Positions 44,969-53,927 are shown, numbered from the stretch's first letter. The stretch: DNA of 64,000 bases from an uncultured Bacteroidales bacterium (GCA_944325505.1 CALVAJ010000001.1:124001-188000), one strand, 5' to 3'. Program-made: numbers and translations. The notes: a model not told the origin generated them from the letters alone.

Positions 44969-46597
44969 TTAGCGGTCGATGTCCGGCACGACATAGTCAA
45001 GTGTTCCGCCGATGGCAATCAGGTCGGCAATCTTCGCCCCTCGTGAAATCGTATCGATACATGACACCAGAGGCAGTCCGGTCGAGCGGAACTTCAGCCT
45101 GTAAGGAGACTTGTCCCCGCGGCTCTCGAGATATACGCCGAATTCACCGCGGCTTCCCTCGACTGCCGAATACCAGCTTCCTTCCGGAAGTTTGATGACC
45201 GGCTTTGTCTTTATCAGGTATTCGCCTTCCGGGATATTGTCAATAAGCTGCTCAATGATATTCAGGCTTTCCTCTATCTCCTTGACCCTGACCATGTAAC
45301 GGTCGAAGCAGTCTCCTTTCTCCAGCACTATTTCCTTGAAATCCACCTTGTCGTACATGGCGTACGGGTGTCTCTTGCGCACATCGCAGGCCCATCCTGA
45401 AGCCCTTCCCGTACCTCCTGTCGCCCCGAAGGAAATGGCATCCTCGCGGCTGAGCACGCCGGTGCCGATAAGCCTGTGCTGCACGATTACATTGCCGGTG
45501 AATATATCATGGTATTCCTGAAGTTTCGGACGCATGTACTTTATGAACTCCTTGACCTTTTTCACGAAGTCAGGATGGATGTCGGCCTGGACGCCTCCGA
45601 TCCTGTTGTAGGCCTGGATAAGCCTTCCTCCGGTGGTCTGCTCCAGTATGTCCAGGACTTTCTCCCTGTCCCTGAAGCCGAGGAAGAACACCTCGAGCGC
45701 CCCCATGTCCTGGCTCAGGCAGGCGATGAACAGCAGATGCGAGTCAATCCTCTGCAGTTCGTCCATTATTGTCCTTATATATTTGATCCTGTCGGAAACC
45801 TCAAGCCCCATTGCTTTTTCAATGCACATGCAAAGGGCGTGGCGGTTCTGCATCGCGCCCAGATAGTCGAGCCTGTCGGTGAATCCGAGAGTCTGAGGGT
45901 AAGTCATTGTCTCACAGAGTTTCTCGATTCCTCTGTGGATATACCCGCAGTGGACGTCCAGCTTCTTGATGATTTCTCCTTCGAGAGAGACCCTGAAGCG
46001 GAGCACACCGTGCGTAGCCGGATGCTGCGGCCCGATGTTGATCACATATTCCTGGTCTTCGAAAAGAGGGTGCCTTTTCAGGATATAGCTTCCGTCCTTG
46101 GTCATGACATAGCTCGGGGAATCATCGTTGGCTTCCTCGTTCTGCATGTTGAGGGGATTGAGGGACATGTCATAGTCCTTGCGCAGCGGATAGCCTTTCC
46201 AGTCATCCCTGAGGTATAGCCTGCGGAGGTCAGGATGTCCTATGAACTTGATTCCGAAGAAGTCGTAGGCTTCCCGTTCGTTGAACCCTGCCCCTTTCCA
46301 CAGGTCGTGGACGGACGGGAGGCTTGCATTCTCCCTGTCAGGATCCAGGGCGCTGATGACCGTATTCTCTCCGGTGGCGGTGTTCTCAAGATGGTAGATA
46401 CATCCGAGTCCTTCTTCTCCTTCATCCACACCGGTAAGGCTGCGCAGGAAATCGAAACCTTCCTCATTCCTGAGGTGTTCTGCCAGATGTCTGAAAGATG
46501 CTGCAGGGACTTTGAACATCCCGTCACCTGCATCGGACCATACGGCAGAAGGTTCGATGGCGGCGATTCTTTCCTTTATAGTAGTATTGTTTTCCAT
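44969..46597 (-). CDS. nuoCD: Complex I fused subunits C and D
   Basis: This is 542 residues from the ATG at 46597. The NuoC part (about 1-150) has FDFLRSLTGVDEGE and REAYDFFGIKFIGHPDLRRLYLRDDW. The NuoD part follows, with INIGPQHPATHGVLRF (the quinone-site His), HCGYIHRGIEKL, RIDSHLLFI and GGTGRASGWACDVR. The fusion is found in several bacterial groups. The upstream start at 46615 would overlap the nuoB stop; the ATG used leaves a ten-base gap. The protein forms the connecting fragment of the peripheral arm and part of the quinone pocket. Confidence 0.96.
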   Translation of the reverse strand: MENNTTIKERIAAIEPSAVWSDAGDGMFKVPAASFRHLAEHLRNEEGFDFLRSLTGVDEGEEGLGCIYHLENTATGENTVISALDPDRENASLPSVHDLWKGAGFNEREAYDFFGIKFIGHPDLRRLYLRDDWKGYPLRKDYDMSLNPLNMQNEEANDDSPSYVMTKDGSYILKRHPLFEDQEYVINIGPQHPATHGVLRFRVSLEGEIIKKLDVHCGYIHRGIEKLCETMTYPQTLGFTDRLDYLGAMQNRHALCMCIEKAMGLEVSDRIKYIRTIMDELQRIDSHLLFIACLSQDMGALEVFFLGFRDREKVLDILEQTTGGRLIQAYNRIGGVQADIHPDFVKKVKEFIKYMRPKLQEYHDIFTGNVIVQHRLIGTGVLSREDAISFGATGGTGRASGWACDVRKRHPYAMYDKVDFKEIVLEKGDCFDRYMVRVKEIEESLNIIEQLIDNIPEGEYLIKTKPVIKLPEGSWYSAVEGSRGEFGVYLESRGDKSPYRLKFRSTGLPLVSCIDTISRGAKIADLIAIGGTLDYVVPDIDR

Positions 46598-46607
46598 ATC
46601 CGTCCGT

Positions 46608-47258
46608 TTATGCAAGTCCTGACTCGTCGTAATCCTTGTTGTCCTCCATCTTGTTGGTGTCCTCGCGCATCTTCTTTTCGTACTCCTTCTCGCTGATGCC
46701 TTTGTTGATGCCTCCGAGGAACCTCTGCGCCTTTACTTTACGCTGGAGCTGCATCAGACCGTAAAGCATGGCTTCCGGTCTTGGAGGGCAGCCGGGTATA
46801 TATACGTCTACAGGGATGATCTTGTCCACTCCGTTGACCACATGGTAGGATTTCTGGAACGGACCGCCGCTGATGGCGCAGCCACCTGTGGCCACGACAT
46901 ATTTCGGGTCGGCCATCTGGTCATACAGTCGTTTCAGCACAGGCGCCATCTTGTTGGTGATGGTCCCGGCCACCATGATGAAGTCCGCCTGGCGAGGCGA
47001 GGCCCTTGCCACTTCAAACCCGAACCGGGCGAAATCATAGCGGGCGGCGCCTATCGCCATGAATTCGATGCCACAACAGCTTGTGGCGAAAGTCAGAGGC
47101 CAGAGACTGTTGCTCCGTCCCCATTCTATCACATCGTCCAGACAGCCGACAATGACGTTCGTGCCGTTCTCACGAAGTTCCTTCAGCATCTGCTCGATGT
47201 ATTCGTTGTCGTTGAAATCCTCGTATTTCATCGACTTTATATTCACATTCCTTTTCAT
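46608..47258 (-). CDS. nuoB: Complex I subunit B ([4Fe-4S] cluster N2)
   Basis: This 216-residue protein has the adjacent-cysteine motif TSCCGIEF (Cys61-Cys62), Cys127 (GGCAISGG) and Cys157 (GCPPRPE). Together they bind cluster N2, the electron donor to menaquinone. The C-terminal extension is charged ([18 protein letters not shown]) and beyond the usual core. It lies 124 bases downstream of nuoA, with a 60-base hairpin in the gap, and 10 bases upstream of nuoCD. Confidence 0.96.
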   Translation of the reverse strand: MKRNVNIKSMKYEDFNDNEYIEQMLKELRENGTNVIVGCLDDVIEWGRSNSLWPLTFATSCCGIEFMAIGAARYDFARFGFEVARASPRQADFIMVAGTITNKMAPVLKRLYDQMADPKYVVATGGCAISGGPFQKSYHVVNGVDKIIPVDVYIPGCPPRPEAMLYGLMQLQRKVKAQRFLGGINKGISEKEYEKKMREDTNKMEDNKDYDESGLA

Positions 47259-47321
47259 AACAATGTCAGGATCAATATTTTTCTAAGTCTAATGCCATGT
47301 CTTACAGTCATCTGCTCCAGG

Positions 47322-47381
47322 CAGGACGGTGCCTGAGGAAACCGTTTCCCTTGTCTTCCGGTTTTCGAAGGCACCGTCCTG
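47322..47381. repeat. Intercistronic hairpin repeat, copy 2 (nuoA-nuoB spacer)
   Basis: CAGGACGGTGCCT (47322-47334) pairs perfectly with AGGCACCGTCCTG (47369-47381). Inside it GAAACCG pairs with CGGTTTTC, giving a two-storey hairpin of 60 bases. It lies one base past the nuoA stop. There is no T-run after it in either direction, so it is unlikely to be a full terminator. The right 40 bases recur in the nuoCD-nuoH spacer. Confidence 0.7.
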
Positions 47382-47382
47382 T

Positions 47383-47733
47383 CTACTTCCATTCCAGGGC
47401 GCCCTTCCGCCATGCGTATGCAAGGCCGAGCACAAGTATGAACAGAAAGAACAGCACGCTCACCAGACCGTAGATGCCCAGGTCCTGGACCACTGCGGCC
47501 CATGCAAAGAGGAATACCGTCTCTACATCGAACATCAGGAACAGGATGGCGAAAAGGTAGTATCCCACCTTGAACTGCATCCATGATTTTCCGCGTGTCG
47601 GTATACCGCACTCGTAGGCTTCGCCTTTCTGAGGGTTGTATGACCTCGGAGCGATGGCCTTGGCTATACCGATGGCCGCCGCTACAATCGCGATGGCGAT
47701 AAGTATTACTACTACCAATAATACGAAATTCAT
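47383..47733 (-). CDS. nuoA: Complex I subunit A
   Basis: This 116-residue, three-helix membrane protein has the family core YECGIPTRGKSW and FKVGYYLFAILFLMFDVETVFLFAWA. It is the first gene of the nuo operon (A-B-CD-H-I-J-K-L-M-N). I see no clear TAnnTTTG promoter in the 149 bases upstream, which contain only short GC hairpins around 47830-47870. Confidence 0.95.
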   Translation of the reverse strand: MNFVLLVVVILIAIAIVAAAIGIAKAIAPRSYNPQKGEAYECGIPTRGKSWMQFKVGYYLFAILFLMFDVETVFLFAWAAVVQDLGIYGLVSVLFFLFILVLGLAYAWRKGALEWK

Positions 47734-47882
47734 GATCTATAATTATTTACCTTATATTCTTCTCTTGATGGGCAGACAATGGACGACACAATCCGCCCCG
47801 AACATCATCATAGTGTCTTAGGAAGAAATGCTCCCCTCAAACGGGGCAATGGGCCACAGGACGGCCCGTAAGGTCATCAGAT

Positions 47883-48266
47883 CTAGATAATGATGTGGCC
47901 CAGGCCGAAGACATAGTAGTCGTTCAGCCTGGAAATACTGAAACGGCGTTCCTCCGCACAAGAGGAAACCGTCTGCACGATTGCAGATATTGAATTCTGG
48001 AGGACAGACGCTTTTATTGAAGACTGGCAGCGCGGACTGACGCATCCGTTGGCTGAGATGCCTGCCGCGCCGGCAATATTCTGCTCCATGAAGTTCTCCG
48101 GAGAAGATTTTCCCGGATTGAACGAATCCTGCTGGAAATTCTCAAGAATGGAGGCAAGACGGAAATCAGAAGAACAGCTTGCAGTATCGTTTGCGTGGCA
48201 TGCTGCAAGTCCGGTCAAAAGCACTGCAGCTAAAAGGCATATTATGTCACGCAAATTCCTGATCAT
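47883..48266 (-). CDS. Small hypothetical lipoprotein
   Basis: This is 127 residues from the ATG at 48266, chosen because it starts a lipoprotein signal peptide with lipobox cysteine 23 (GLAAC). The mature part is Ser/Asn/Gln-rich, with several Cys (TASCSSDF, NGCVSPRCQSS, VSSCAEE), and ends YYVFGLGHIII. No family is recognised. A TATATTTG -7 motif lies 26 bases upstream, supporting expression. It stands alone between feoAB and nuoA on the same strand. The cysteine-rich pattern could be disulfides or metal binding (speculative). Confidence 0.55.
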   Translation of the reverse strand: MIRNLRDIICLLAAVLLTGLAACHANDTASCSSDFRLASILENFQQDSFNPGKSSPENFMEQNIAGAAGISANGCVSPRCQSSIKASVLQNSISAIVQTVSSCAEERRFSISRLNDYYVFGLGHIII

Positions 48267-48291
48267 CTGCCGATTTTCTGAAAAAACGCCG

Positions 48292-48299
48292 CAAATATA
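48292..48299 (-). promoter_or_regulatory. Candidate promoter -7 (TATATTTG) for the small lipoprotein
   Basis: Read on the minus strand, TATATTTG follows a TTTA at 19 bases spacing, close to the Bacteroidetes -33/-7 layout. It lies 26 bases before the ATG. Confidence 0.5.
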
Positions 48300-48391
48300 C
48301 ACCAAAATTTGAATTTGGTAAAAAGATTATCGATTTTCCGGTGCTTTTCAGAGTCATGCCTGGGCATCACAGTATAAAAGAGGCAATATCA

Positions 48392-50836
48392 TCAGAACAG
48401 CAGTGCCACCCTGTAGACTATGAATGCCATTATCCACGCAAGCACGATGGTGTACAGAGCCGAGAAAATGGCCCATTTCCATCCTCCGCTTTCCTGCTTT
48501 ATGGCTACGAATGTGGCTATGCATGGAAAATAAAGCAGGACGAACACCATATATGAAAGGGCGGCTGCAGGAGTGATGCTGTGCTGCAGGGCTTTCTGGA
48601 GCCTTGTGTCCCCGGCCTCGTCCTCAGGTGTCTCCTCCGTGAGAGGGGCGGCTCCGGTAATCTCTCCGGATGCAGCCTCCAGTTCCTCCGCCTCGGCGCT
48701 GTACATTACACCCAGCGTGCTGACTACAAGCTCTTTTGCCCCTATGCCGGAAAGGATGCCCACTCCCATCCTCCAGTCATATCCAAGAGGGGAGAGCACC
48801 GGCTCGATGCCTTTGCCTATATAGCCGATGAAGGATTTCTCCTGCTGCTCGGCGACTGTGCTGTACTTGTTGTGGTTCGGGAAGTAGCCGAGGAACCATA
48901 TGATCATTGAGCATATCAGGATGATGCCTGCCATCTTGTGCAGATACTGCTTCCCTTTCTCCCATGTGTGCCTGAATACGGATTTTGCGGTGGGCACACG
49001 GTACGGAGGAAGCTCCATCACGAACGGCAGGTCGTCATCTTTCATGAAGCGGCTCAGTATCTTGGCTGAAAGTATGGCCAGCACGATCCCCAGACCGTAG
49101 ATTCCCAGCATTACCAGGCTGCCGTAGCTCGGGAAGAAGGCCCCGACGAGCAGTATGTAGATTGGCAGCCTTCCCGCACATGACATCATCGGGATGATGA
49201 GCATGGTGATGAGCCTGCTCTTGCGGTTCTCGATGGTGCGCGTGGCCATGACTGCCGGCACGTTGCACCCGAACCCCATGATCATAGGGATGAAGGACTT
49301 GCCGTGCAGGCCTATCTTGTGCATGAGCTTGTCCATGATGAATGCCGCGCGGGCCATATAGCCGGAGTCTTCAAGCAGTGAGATGAACAGGTACAGTATC
49401 AGGATGTTGGGCAGGAACACCAGTACGCTTCCCACTCCGCCTATGATACCGTCCACCACCAGGTCTTTCAGCATGCCTTCCGGCATATAGGCCGAAACGA
49501 AGTCGCTGAACTTCTCCACCAGCCATTCTATCCAGCGCATCGGGTAATCCCCGATAGTGAAAGTGCCTTCGAATATTATGTATAGGAGCAGGATGAATAT
49601 AGGGAATGCAAGCCATTTGTTTGTCACCACCGCATCTATCTTTTCGCTCAGGGTGTGTCTGGCCCGCTTTTCTGTCGCTCTTTCGTATGTTTCCTTGAGG
49701 GCGCCCTGGACGAATGCGTATTTGGCATCCACGATGGCTGATTCCGAGTTCGTGTGCAGCAGCTCTTCCAGCCTGTTCTGTTCGTCGAAGCGGGCGGCGA
49801 TGATTTCGTCCCTGTTGGGAAGTTCTTCCACTACTTTTTCTATTTCCTTGTCGTTCTCGAGATATTTGATGGCAAGGTAGCGGGTGGAATATTTGTATCT
49901 GATGTCGTTGTTCTTCTGAAGCAGAAGCTTGATTCTGTCAATGCTCTTCTCCAGTTCCGGGCCGTGGTTCACGTGGATGTGCCGGGCGAGTTTCGGGTCA
50001 TTGGTCTCATAGACCTTGATGACCGTGTCGAACAGCTGGGGGATCCCTTCCCCGTTTCTGCTGACTGTCGGCACTACAGGCATTCCGAGCAGGTGTCCGA
50101 GAGTCTGGATGTCAAGTCTGTCTCCTTTTTCGCGCAGCTCGTCATACATGTTCAGGGCCATTACCACGCGCAGGTTCATGTCTATGATCTGGGTGGTGAG
50201 GTAGAGGTTCCTTTCCAGATTGGACGCGTCCACCACGTTCACTACCACATCAGGCATTTCCTCTACGAGGTTGCGTCTGACATAAAGCTCCTCGGGACTG
50301 TATGCCGACAGGGAATATGTCCCCGGAAGGTCCACCAGGATGAACCGGTATCCGCCGTATTCGAACTTGCCTTCCTTGGCGTCGACGGTCACTCCGCTGT
50401 AGTTCCCTACATGCTCGTGGCTTCCCGAAGCGATGTTGAAAAGCGAAGTCTTGCCGCAGTTCGGGTTCCCCACCAGGGCGACGCGGATGATGTGCCGGCG
50501 TTCCTCTGCCAGATGCTTCATCTCTTTCTCCAGCATCCCGGTCTCCTCGCAGTCGGAGGCTTCGAGAGGGGGCTGCGGCAAGGAAGCCGATGCCATCACT
50601 TCCTTTGCTTCGGTCTCGCTTATGACCTCTATCTTGTCCGCTTCCTCGCGGCGCAGACTGATCTTGTAGCCGATGACTTCGTATTCTATAGGGTCTTTGA
50701 GCGGCGCGTTCAGTATCACTTTCACGCTGTTGCCTTTCACAAAGCCCATTTCAATGATTCTTTTGCGGAAGCTTCCGTGTCCGTTCACCTTTACTATGAC
50801 ACCGTACTCTCCTGTCTTAAGTTCAGAAAGTTTCAT
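48392..50836 (-). CDS. feoB: FeoA-FeoB fusion ferrous iron transporter
   Basis: This is 814 residues from the ATG at 50836. Residues 1 to about 78 are a FeoA (SH3-like) domain. From about 118 the FeoB G-domain begins, with GNPNCGKT (123-130), a VDLPGTYSL G3 motif and an NMYD G4 motif. The permease follows, with two gate-like halves (GFGCNVPAVMATRTI; GIGAKELVVSTLGVMYS). It imports Fe2+ across the inner membrane. The A-B fusion is common in Bacteroidetes. An extended start (50890) would run into the upstream promoter region. Fur control is plausible, but I did not identify a clear Fur box. Confidence 0.96.
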   Translation of the reverse strand: MKLSELKTGEYGVIVKVNGHGSFRKRIIEMGFVKGNSVKVILNAPLKDPIEYEVIGYKISLRREEADKIEVISETEAKEVMASASLPQPPLEASDCEETGMLEKEMKHLAEERRHIIRVALVGNPNCGKTSLFNIASGSHEHVGNYSGVTVDAKEGKFEYGGYRFILVDLPGTYSLSAYSPEELYVRRNLVEEMPDVVVNVVDASNLERNLYLTTQIIDMNLRVVMALNMYDELREKGDRLDIQTLGHLLGMPVVPTVSRNGEGIPQLFDTVIKVYETNDPKLARHIHVNHGPELEKSIDRIKLLLQKNNDIRYKYSTRYLAIKYLENDKEIEKVVEELPNRDEIIAARFDEQNRLEELLHTNSESAIVDAKYAFVQGALKETYERATEKRARHTLSEKIDAVVTNKWLAFPIFILLLYIIFEGTFTIGDYPMRWIEWLVEKFSDFVSAYMPEGMLKDLVVDGIIGGVGSVLVFLPNILILYLFISLLEDSGYMARAAFIMDKLMHKIGLHGKSFIPMIMGFGCNVPAVMATRTIENRKSRLITMLIIPMMSCAGRLPIYILLVGAFFPSYGSLVMLGIYGLGIVLAILSAKILSRFMKDDDLPFVMELPPYRVPTAKSVFRHTWEKGKQYLHKMAGIILICSMIIWFLGYFPNHNKYSTVAEQQEKSFIGYIGKGIEPVLSPLGYDWRMGVGILSGIGAKELVVSTLGVMYSAEAEELEAASGEITGAAPLTEETPEDEAGDTRLQKALQHSITPAAALSYMVFVLLYFPCIATFVAIKQESGGWKWAIFSALYTIVLAWIMAFIVYRVALLF

Positions 50837-50956
50837 CTGGTTCCTTTTTTTCCTAAGGTCCCTTACGGGACAATCCGTCCGGCTCCCCATGTATCCATTG
50901 CCACTGCCTTCCCGGCTGCCGGCCCCCTGTTTTTTTTATTTGCGGTTTTCCGGCGC

Positions 50957-50964
50957 CAAAGATA
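50957..50964 (-). promoter_or_regulatory. Candidate -7 element (TATCTTTG) for feoAB
   Basis: This is a perfect TAnnTTTG on the minus strand, 120 bases before the feoAB ATG, so a long leader is implied. The leader contains GTCCCTTACGGGAC-type hairpins. No good -33 is visible. Confidence 0.4.
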
Positions 50965-51179
50965 GCAAGAAATACGCTCCTCCGTATATGAACCGTTGAT
51001 TATTTGGGCGTTACTCCCCACAAATTGCTATGTGGCTGCATTTCTATCCCAATAACCAATGATTCCTGCGCGATTCCGCTCTTTTCTGATGTGACGCAGA
51101 TTTTCTGTTTTTCGGACACACCAGCGTACATGGAATGGACTTTAAATGTCTGATAATATGATGATTACAGTTTTAGACA
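50965..51179. other. Gene-free spacer between feoAB and the RAYT unit
   Basis: I find no open frame with coding character, no RNA gene and no terminator with a T-run. A GCGTACATGG near 51124 faintly resembles the flanking elements of the transposase unit that follows. Confidence 0.5.
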
Positions 51180-51279
51180 TGTACGGAAGACTGGTTTTGA
51201 AATGAGGCTTCCGTACAGCAGATATTCGCTTGTTATTTGATAGTTAATGTTTTATGAAGATGTATGTGTACGCTCGAGT
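51180..51279. repeat. Left flank of the RAYT unit: hairpin plus conserved GTACGCTCGAGT motif
   Basis: TGTACGGAAG (51180-51189) pairs with CTTCCGTACA (51208-51217). Fifty bases later comes GTACGCTCGAGT (51268-51279). The right flank of the gene carries the same two parts in inverted order and orientation with nearly the same spacing. The sequence between the two conserved parts is not conserved, which points to recognition of the hairpin and motif. Confidence 0.8.
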
Positions 51280-51385
51280 CGGAAAATCACATTGATAGAA
51301 TACACTGCAATGAAAAAGAAAAATTTTTGAAAACGGATAAATTCTCCGATATTGCGCTTTCAAATTCTATAATGAGGGCAAGATC

Positions 51386-52258
51386 ATGTGGTGTCAGGAA
51401 GAGTTATACCATGCATGTACAAACGGTTTGAGCCAGGATCTGATGTTTTGTGACACGAAGGATTTTGTGCAAGGAATGAATGATATTCCAGTATGTGCAC
51501 TTTCTACCGGAATTAAGATTTATGCTTTCTGTCTGATGAATAACCATGTTCATTTCGTACTTAAAGGGCAGTATGATGATTGCCTTAAATTCATGAGGCT
51601 TTATAAGCAGATGCGCAGCCGGCGGCTTCGGGCCAGGCATGGGACATGGTATACGCTTCGTGGAGCTGAAATCTCGGTTATTCTGCTTGATTCTGCGGAA
51701 TACCAGTTGAATGCCATAGCTTATGTTCTGCGTAATCCTGTTGCAGCAGGGATGGCGGTAATGCCGGGAGAGTATAAATGGAGTTCGGCTTCGTTGTATT
51801 TCGGAGACAAGGCATTCTGTCTGCCAGGCTGCAGGAAAATGTCGGAATTGACCGTAAGGGAAAAATTCAGAATATTGAAATCAAGAATATCGTTCCCGGA
51901 TAATTATATAGTAGATTCAGACGGAATGATTTTTCCGGGAAGCTATACGGAGTACGAGTCAGTTGCCAGGATGTTCGGATCACCGAAACAGCTTCTGTTT
52001 TATGAAACCAAAAACCAGGATCTGACATCGGAACTGGAGACAGGGATTGTCGCTAAAACCAAATATAGGGACGAGGAACTGCTGTGTTCTCTGGATTGGC
52101 TGTGTGAGAATAAGTTCCGGGGGAAGAAATATTATGACCTCAGAATCGAGGACAGGTACCATGCAGCAAAAGAACTGCGCCGCAGATACGGCTGTTCTGT
52201 CAAACAGATATCCAGAGTAACAGGACTTCCTGCCGACATCCTTAAAGCAATGTTTTGA
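51386..52258 (+). CDS. REP-associated tyrosine transposase (RAYT, Y1 HUH family)
   Basis: This 290-residue protein is of the IS200/TnpA_REP family. The HUH motif is MNNHVHFVLKG with His54 and His56. The catalytic tyrosine is Tyr113 in IAYVLRNPVAAG. The C-terminal third (about 230-290) ends in an HTH-like segment (RRRYGCSVKQISRVTGLPADILKAMF), as in longer Bacteroidetes members. Single-strand DNA hairpins are the usual substrate, and the gene is flanked symmetrically by such hairpins. All key residues are present, so it may be active. No partner accessory gene is present. Alternative: an ordinary IS200-like element, but these carry shorter proteins and lack the repeated flanks. Confidence 0.9.
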   Translation: MWCQEELYHACTNGLSQDLMFCDTKDFVQGMNDIPVCALSTGIKIYAFCLMNNHVHFVLKGQYDDCLKFMRLYKQMRSRRLRARHGTWYTLRGAEISVILLDSAEYQLNAIAYVLRNPVAAGMAVMPGEYKWSSASLYFGDKAFCLPGCRKMSELTVREKFRILKSRISFPDNYIVDSDGMIFPGSYTEYESVARMFGSPKQLLFYETKNQDLTSELETGIVAKTKYRDEELLCSLDWLCENKFRGKKYYDLRIEDRYHAAKELRRRYGCSVKQISRVTGLPADILKAMF

Positions 52259-52267
52259 ATTTTTGGA

Positions 52268-52368
52268 ACTCGAGCGTACAGTCAGATGATGACAATGCGT
52301 TGAAAATTAGCAGTCTGTCATAAATGGAATGTACGGAAGACCTTATTCTTTTTAGGTCTTCCGTACAT
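52268..52368. repeat. Right flank of the RAYT unit: conserved motif plus perfect hairpin
   Basis: ACTCGAGCGTAC (52268-52279) is the exact inverse of the left motif. After 49 bases ATGTACGGAAGACC (52329-52342) pairs perfectly over 14 bases with GGTCTTCCGTACAT (52355-52368). Hairpin and motif mirror the left flank. Confidence 0.85.
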
Positions 52369-52418
52369 ACTTGCTTTGCTTGTCTGCTGATTGTCAATAA
52401 ATTGAAGAGATGAGCACG

Positions 52419-52435
52419 TGCGCTTGAGTCCGGAA
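52419..52435 (+). repeat. Third copy of the RAYT-associated motif
   Basis: GTGCGCTTGAGTCCGGAA resembles GTACGCTCGAGTCGGAA of the left flank, in the same orientation, with two substitutions and one inserted base. It is not next to a TGTACGGAAG hairpin, so it may be a decayed element. Confidence 0.4.
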
Positions 52436-52480
52436 TCTCGGAGACTTATATTCAGGCCTGTGCAGCGGAGCAAAGGTTTT

Positions 52481-53896
52481 TTACCAGCTGTCTGTCCTGA
52501 ATGATGAGGCAGGGATTCCGAAGCCGTTGTAAAGGGACGGCTGTACGACATCCTTGAAACAGTATCTGACTGCGACAGCTTCTGGAACGGCATCGCAATA
52601 CACTTCCACTGTGTCGTATCCTGAGACATAGGCCGTTGCAGGATGGAAAATCCTGTCTGCTCCGGCTACCTCAAATCCTGTGAGTTCATGACCCAGCGGG
52701 GCAAGTCCGGTCCCTCCCACTTTGAAGTAGACAGTAGTCTTGTTTCTTCCGGCTTCCATTGATTTGTAGACAGGAGTGTCAGGATTGATGCCTTTGAGTC
52801 CGTAATCATGAACGAGAGCCATATAGGCAAGTCTCCGGCCTACTTCTGCTTTCTTTGCCGGATGGATGCAGTTATAGTCTCCGATATCAAGAGTCACTGC
52901 CATTCCGCTGTGAGGTATGGTTTCCAGGCATTTCATCTGGGCTTCCCTAAGCAACGCCCCCTGGATGTCGTCAGGACCGGCATAGTTGAAAGGCGCTATC
53001 TGGACATAGTAGAACGGCATGTTGTCATTGCCCCATTTTTCCCTCATCATGTCTACGTAGGCCTGCATGAGCCTGCCGTACTGGTCCGCCCTGCCTCTGT
53101 TGGCTTCTCCCTGATACCACAGGAAGCCTTTCGATGTGTACGGAATTACCGGCGATACCATTGCATTGTACAGCGTACAAGGCATGAATGCATTGTAGTC
53201 GGCACCCGGAGTATCCAGAAAGGCAAGGTCGAATTCAGGGAACCGCCGCATTGTTTCCTTATCCATCCATGACTCTATCGGCGTGCCTCCCCAGTCGGAA
53301 ATGAGGATGCCGACAGGGACATCGAGTATTTTCTGGAGGCAGTCGGCGAAAAAATACGCCGTCGCGCTGGCTTCGGCTACATTTTCAGGAGTATTCTTCT
53401 GCCACTGTGCAGTGCACTCCTCCAAAGGCGTACAGGAAGTGTTCTTCTGCACTGTGCACATTCTTATGGGTCTTTCTGCCTTGGCTCAGAGGATGACGTC
53501 TACCGAACCTTCGACCGGCTGGTTGTCGAATCCTTTTACAGGCATTTCCATATTGGACTGGCCTGAGCAGAACCATACTTCTCCGATAAGGACATCATTC
53601 AGGACGACGGCCTCTCCATCGGAAATCTCTATGGTATAAGGACCTCCGGCTTCCGGTGTGGCTATGCCGGTTTTCCATTTCCCGTCTGCCGCCGCGGTTA
53701 CGGATACCGGCTTTTTTGCCCATGATGCCTTGATGGTCACTTTGCTTCCGGGCTCCGCTTTGCCCCAGAGGGCTGCATTCGTTTGCTGCTGGAGCACCAT
53801 GTTGTCTCCGATTACCGAGGGAAGTGTGATTTTCGCCTGAAGCGAAAAAGCCGCAAAGGAGGTCAGTGCGGCCGTGGTTAAAATTTTTAGTCTCAT
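52481..53896 (-). pseudogene. Sialate O-acetylesterase-type SGNH hydrolase, interrupted by an in-frame TGA
   Basis: One frame encodes about 471 residues, but codon 137 (53486-53488) is TGA. Before it come a signal peptide (to about LQA), a beta domain and the SGNH block I, EVWFCSGQSNMEMP, with Ser114. After it come KAERPIRMCTVQKN, ISDWGGTPIESWM, GFLWYQGEANRG and a C-terminal beta domain, all typical of sialate O-acetylesterases (SASA family). The homology is continuous across the stop with no frame change, so a single substitution such as CGA or GGA to TGA would explain it. The enzyme would remove acetyl groups from sialic acids or xylans. The downstream Met at 53461 lacks a signal peptide and the catalytic Ser block. 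Confidence 0.85.
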
Positions 53897-53927
53897 AATG
53901 TGTCTAATTGTTAGTTGATCCGAATTT

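Noticed and set aside
47820-47870. Terminator behind the small lipoprotein gene
   Set aside because: Short CCCC/GGGG hairpins are present but stems are only four to five pairs and there is no clear T-run.
53486-53488. TGA as selenocysteine or a recoded codon
   Set aside because: Other genes in the window use TGA as a normal stop, SASA-family enzymes do not use selenocysteine, and I see no SECIS-like hairpin just downstream. Nonsense mutation is simpler.
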